DNA of 64,000 nucleotides from positions 1-64,000 of the forward strand of contig DBIN01000038.1 in the NCBI GenBank assembly GCA_002296655.1, given 5' to 3'. A model generated the notes under the pieces. It was not told the origin of the DNA and did not search any database. It saw only the letters and a program-made list of their open reading frames with translations. Shown here piece by piece: positions 63,688 to 64,000 of the stretch (positions are counted from its first letter, which is position 1; the number at the start of each line of letters is the position of its first letter). Source of the DNA: Acinetobacter sp. UBA801. GTDB lineage: Bacteria > Pseudomonadota > Gammaproteobacteria > Pseudomonadales > Moraxellaceae. Made by a program: the position numbers and the translations under genes.

Positions 63688-64000
63688 GTGGATATTATCT
63701 TATTACAACGCATTAAGAACCTTGGTAAATTAGGCGATAAAGTTTCAGTTAAAGCTGGTTACGGCCGTAACTACTTGATCCCTCAAGGTAAAGCAGTTGC
63801 TGCAACTGAAGCAAACACTGCTGCATTCGAAGCTCGTCGTGCTGAACTTGAGAAACATGAAGCTGAAATTTTAGCTGCTGCTCAAGCGCGTGCTGACCAA
63901 TTGAACGAAGTTAACATCGTCATCACAGCTAAAGCTGGTGATGAAGGTAAACTTTTCGGTTCTATCGGTACTCGTGACATCGCAGACGCGTTAACGAACG
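63688..64000 (+). CDS. rplI: 50S ribosomal protein L9, cut by window edge
   Basis: A GTG start at 63688, preceded by GTGAGGTTGAGCT, opens [19 protein letters not shown] and [16 protein letters not shown], the N-terminal domain of L9 that binds 23S rRNA. The long connecting helix follows ([20 protein letters not shown]). The first 104 codons are visible and the last about 45 lie beyond the window. It is third in the S6-S18-L9 operon, 9 bases after rpsR. Confidence 0.95.
   Translation, partial: MDIILLQRIKNLGKLGDKVSVKAGYGRNYLIPQGKAVAATEANTAAFEARRAELEKHEAEILAAAQARADQLNEVNIVITAKAGDEGKLFGSIGTRDIADALTN

Noticed and set aside
1..64000. CRISPR arrays, tRNA or rRNA genes, prophage or defence cluster
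   Set aside because: No regularly spaced repeats, no cloverleaf-like sequence noticed in gaps, no phage structural genes and no restriction or abortive-infection genes were seen. A tRNA scan would settle the tRNA point.

Overview
The window is a 64 kb piece of an Acinetobacter chromosome. The evidence is gene content seen together: an AceI/AceR efflux pair, a BetT-type choline carrier, the TamA-like/TamB pair, ppsR-ppsA, the cyoABCDE quinol oxidase operon and rpsF-rpsR-rplI. Base composition is AT-rich throughout. I cannot name the species. Nearly all of it is core chromosome. The only mobile DNA is the end of an IS66 element at the left edge, an internally deleted IS4-family element near 16.1-16.8 kb, and a possible MITE-like interval near 25.7-26.0 kb.

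Layout. 0-0.27 kb: right end of an IS66 element. 0.3-4.5 kb: a double-hotdog hydratase and a two-domain ketoacyl reductase, divergent from a thiolase; this repeats the HtdX-FabG4-FadA2 arrangement known from Mycobacterium. 4.5-6.0 kb: aceI and its divergent regulator aceR. 6.1-14 kb: transaldolase, two transporters, a lipoprotein esterase, two tandem universal stress proteins and glutathione reductase. 14-21.9 kb: betT, the IS4 remnant, pepN and two uncharacterised genes. 22.3-25.5 kb: acnB and a small gene. 26-34 kb: a small lipoprotein, tamB and a long tamA-like gene. 34-39.3 kb: an LplT-like carrier with coq7, then folB-folK, an ABC1/UbiB-like kinase and a MoeB-like enzyme. 39.4-45.3 kb: a broken secreted-protein gene and an acyl-CoA catabolic cluster with a divergent AraC regulator. 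45.5-53.2 kb: a small gene with an in-frame stop, a bestrophin, prfA-prmC, two glycine-zipper paralogues, a flavin monooxygenase and two orphan genes. 53.2-57.5 kb: ppsR/ppsA and a GYF-RDD membrane protein. 57.7-62.7 kb: cyoABCDE. 63.0-64.0 kb: start of the S6-S18-L9 operon, with rplI cut by the window edge.

How it works together. Several blocks feed aerobic metabolism of fatty and organic acids: acyl-CoA enzymes supply acetyl-CoA, AcnB serves the TCA and glyoxylate cycles, PpsA (controlled by PpsR) starts gluconeogenesis, Coq7 makes ubiquinone and Cyo oxidises ubiquinol. TamA/TamB, LplT and the lipoproteins concern the envelope; AceI, Gor and the Usp proteins concern stress.

I found no CRISPR array, tRNA, rRNA, prophage or clear defence island. 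The strongest unusual signals are the IS4 remnant that split a transcription terminator, the thiolase with a basic Thr/Ser/Lys/Arg-rich N-terminal extension and two possible starts, a stand-alone C-terminal-type Rossmann piece of a Baeyer-Villiger-like monooxygenase, an in-frame stop in a small conserved-looking gene whose upstream motif is shared with the thiolase, and a large inverted repeat in front of cyoA.
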